Assembly: GCA_020845635.1 (NCBI GenBank)
Contig: JADLFI010000048.1
Coordinates: 1-64,000 of the forward strand
Source of the DNA: Bacteroidia bacterium
GTDB taxonomy: Bacteria > Bacteroidota > Bacteroidia > UBA4408
Direction of reading: 5' to 3'
Length of the DNA: 64,000 bases
Positions 63,608 to 64,000 of this stretch are shown one piece after another; positions within the stretch are counted from its first letter, which is position 1; each line of letters starts with the position of its first letter. Under the pieces are notes generated by a model, which was not told the origin of the DNA, did not search any database, and was given only the letters and a program-made list of their open reading frames with translations. A program made the position numbers and the translations under genes.

Positions 63608-64000
63608 ATGGAAATAACAAAAAACTCAATCATTGGCGACTTGGTTGCACAAGATTACAGAACAGCTTCGGTATTCAAAAAAAATAATATTGATTTTTGC
63701 TGCAACGGCAACCGCAGTATTCAAGAGGCCTGCACCACCAAAAATATTGATGTTGACCAATTAATTCACGATTTGGGAAACTCCACACAACAAGCTGCCA
63801 ACGGGGCAGTTGATTATAAAACATGGCCTTTAGATTTATTGGCCGATTATATTGAGAAAAAACATCATCGCTATGTGCGTGAAAAAATACAGGAAATTAC
63901 GCCTTATTTACGTAAAATAGCGCAAGTACACGGAGGGCATCATCCCGAACTTCACGATATTGAAAAATTATTTTCCGAATCGGCAGAGGAATTAACCAAC
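63608..64000 (+). CDS. ric: Iron-sulfur cluster repair di-iron protein Ric/ScdA/YtfE (3' end outside window)
   Basis: The ATG at 63608 opens a frame that runs to the window edge (131 codons). The N-terminal ScdA domain has SIIGDLVAQDYRTASVF and IDFCCNGN (adjacent Cys pair at about 31-32). The start of the hemerythrin-like domain follows with YIEKKHHRYV and a His-rich GGHHPELHDIE. Ric proteins repair iron-sulfur clusters damaged by NO or oxidants. It completes a likely nitrosative-stress operon with the hemoglobin. Confidence 0.93.
   Translation, partial: MEITKNSIIGDLVAQDYRTASVFKKNNIDFCCNGNRSIQEACTTKNIDVDQLIHDLGNSTQQAANGAVDYKTWPLDLLADYIEKKHHRYVREKIQEITPYLRKIAQVHGGHHPELHDIEKLFSESAEELTN

Noticed and set aside
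1-64000. CRISPR arrays, insertion sequences, prophage, integrase or toxin-antitoxin genes
   Set aside because: No regularly spaced short repeats, transposase or integrase motifs, or terminal inverted repeats with target duplications were seen; both tRNA genes lack adjacent integrase-like genes.

Overview
The window comes from a member of the Bacteroidota. It is AT-rich and most genes lack a clear Shine-Dalgarno sequence. Promoters match the phylum's -33 TTTG / -7 TAnnTTTG pattern. Three secreted proteins end in type A sorting domains of the type IX secretion system (T9SS), and one PorV/PorQ-family barrel is present. Other marker families of the phylum are a DUF4175 protein, two RemB/Wzi-like barrels, and a metal-efflux RND pump fused to its TolC-type outer-membrane channel. 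The sequence does not support an assignment below phylum, although a free-living, gliding or surface-attached relative would fit.

Layout. 1-5657: the 3' part of a giant T9SS adhesin-like protein. 5780-10096: a tightly coupled group of DUF4175, an RsbW-like ATPase and ybeY, then a small T9SS cargo protein and a convergent PorV-like gene. 12199-15450: an unassigned protein with a DIDD motif, a DgkA-like kinase, apaG, a DUF4197 protein and an ArsC-like protein. 15457-18294 (minus): an AI-2E family permease, tadA and a DUF4910 peptidase-like gene. 18471-22213: an acyltransferase, trxB and a flippase. 22210-23666 (minus): gmk and yicC. 23933-25365: a small P-loop kinase and trpS. 25375-28720 (minus): a cytochrome oxidase subunit III, ctaB, ispD and queA.

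28978-35031 is a heavy-metal efflux operon: a small Cys/His-rich exported protein, a CusA-CusC fusion, and a His-tagged CusB-type lipoprotein. 35150-40930 holds a tRNA-Ala, an M16 peptidase, an exported extradiol dioxygenase homologue, a lipoprotein hydrolase and a TonB-C-domain protein. 40991-44666 (minus) holds an ABC-type permease, a methyltransferase and two exported proteins of unknown function. 44867-49143 holds a long PurF-like amidotransferase, anmK, tRNA-Asn and a PfkB kinase.

49154-58040 is a surface-polysaccharide locus: GDP-fucose synthase, RemB-like barrel, WecA-type initiating transferase, a second RemB-like barrel, polyprenyl synthetase, UDP-glucose dehydrogenase and a DegT aminotransferase. 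58121-62413 holds a barrel protein and a Cys-ladder leucine-rich-repeat T9SS protein. 62825-64000 begins a probable nitrosative-stress operon: a small membrane protein, a group III truncated hemoglobin, and the iron-sulfur repair protein Ric (cut by the window end).

Most of the window is ordinary chromosomal housekeeping and cell-envelope content. I see no insertion sequence, phage, CRISPR array or defence island. The best leads for something less described are the DIDD protein (12199), the RND-TolC fusion with its internal signal-peptide-like segment and Cys/His-rich partner (28978-35031), and the small membrane protein that heads the hemoglobin-Ric operon (62825).
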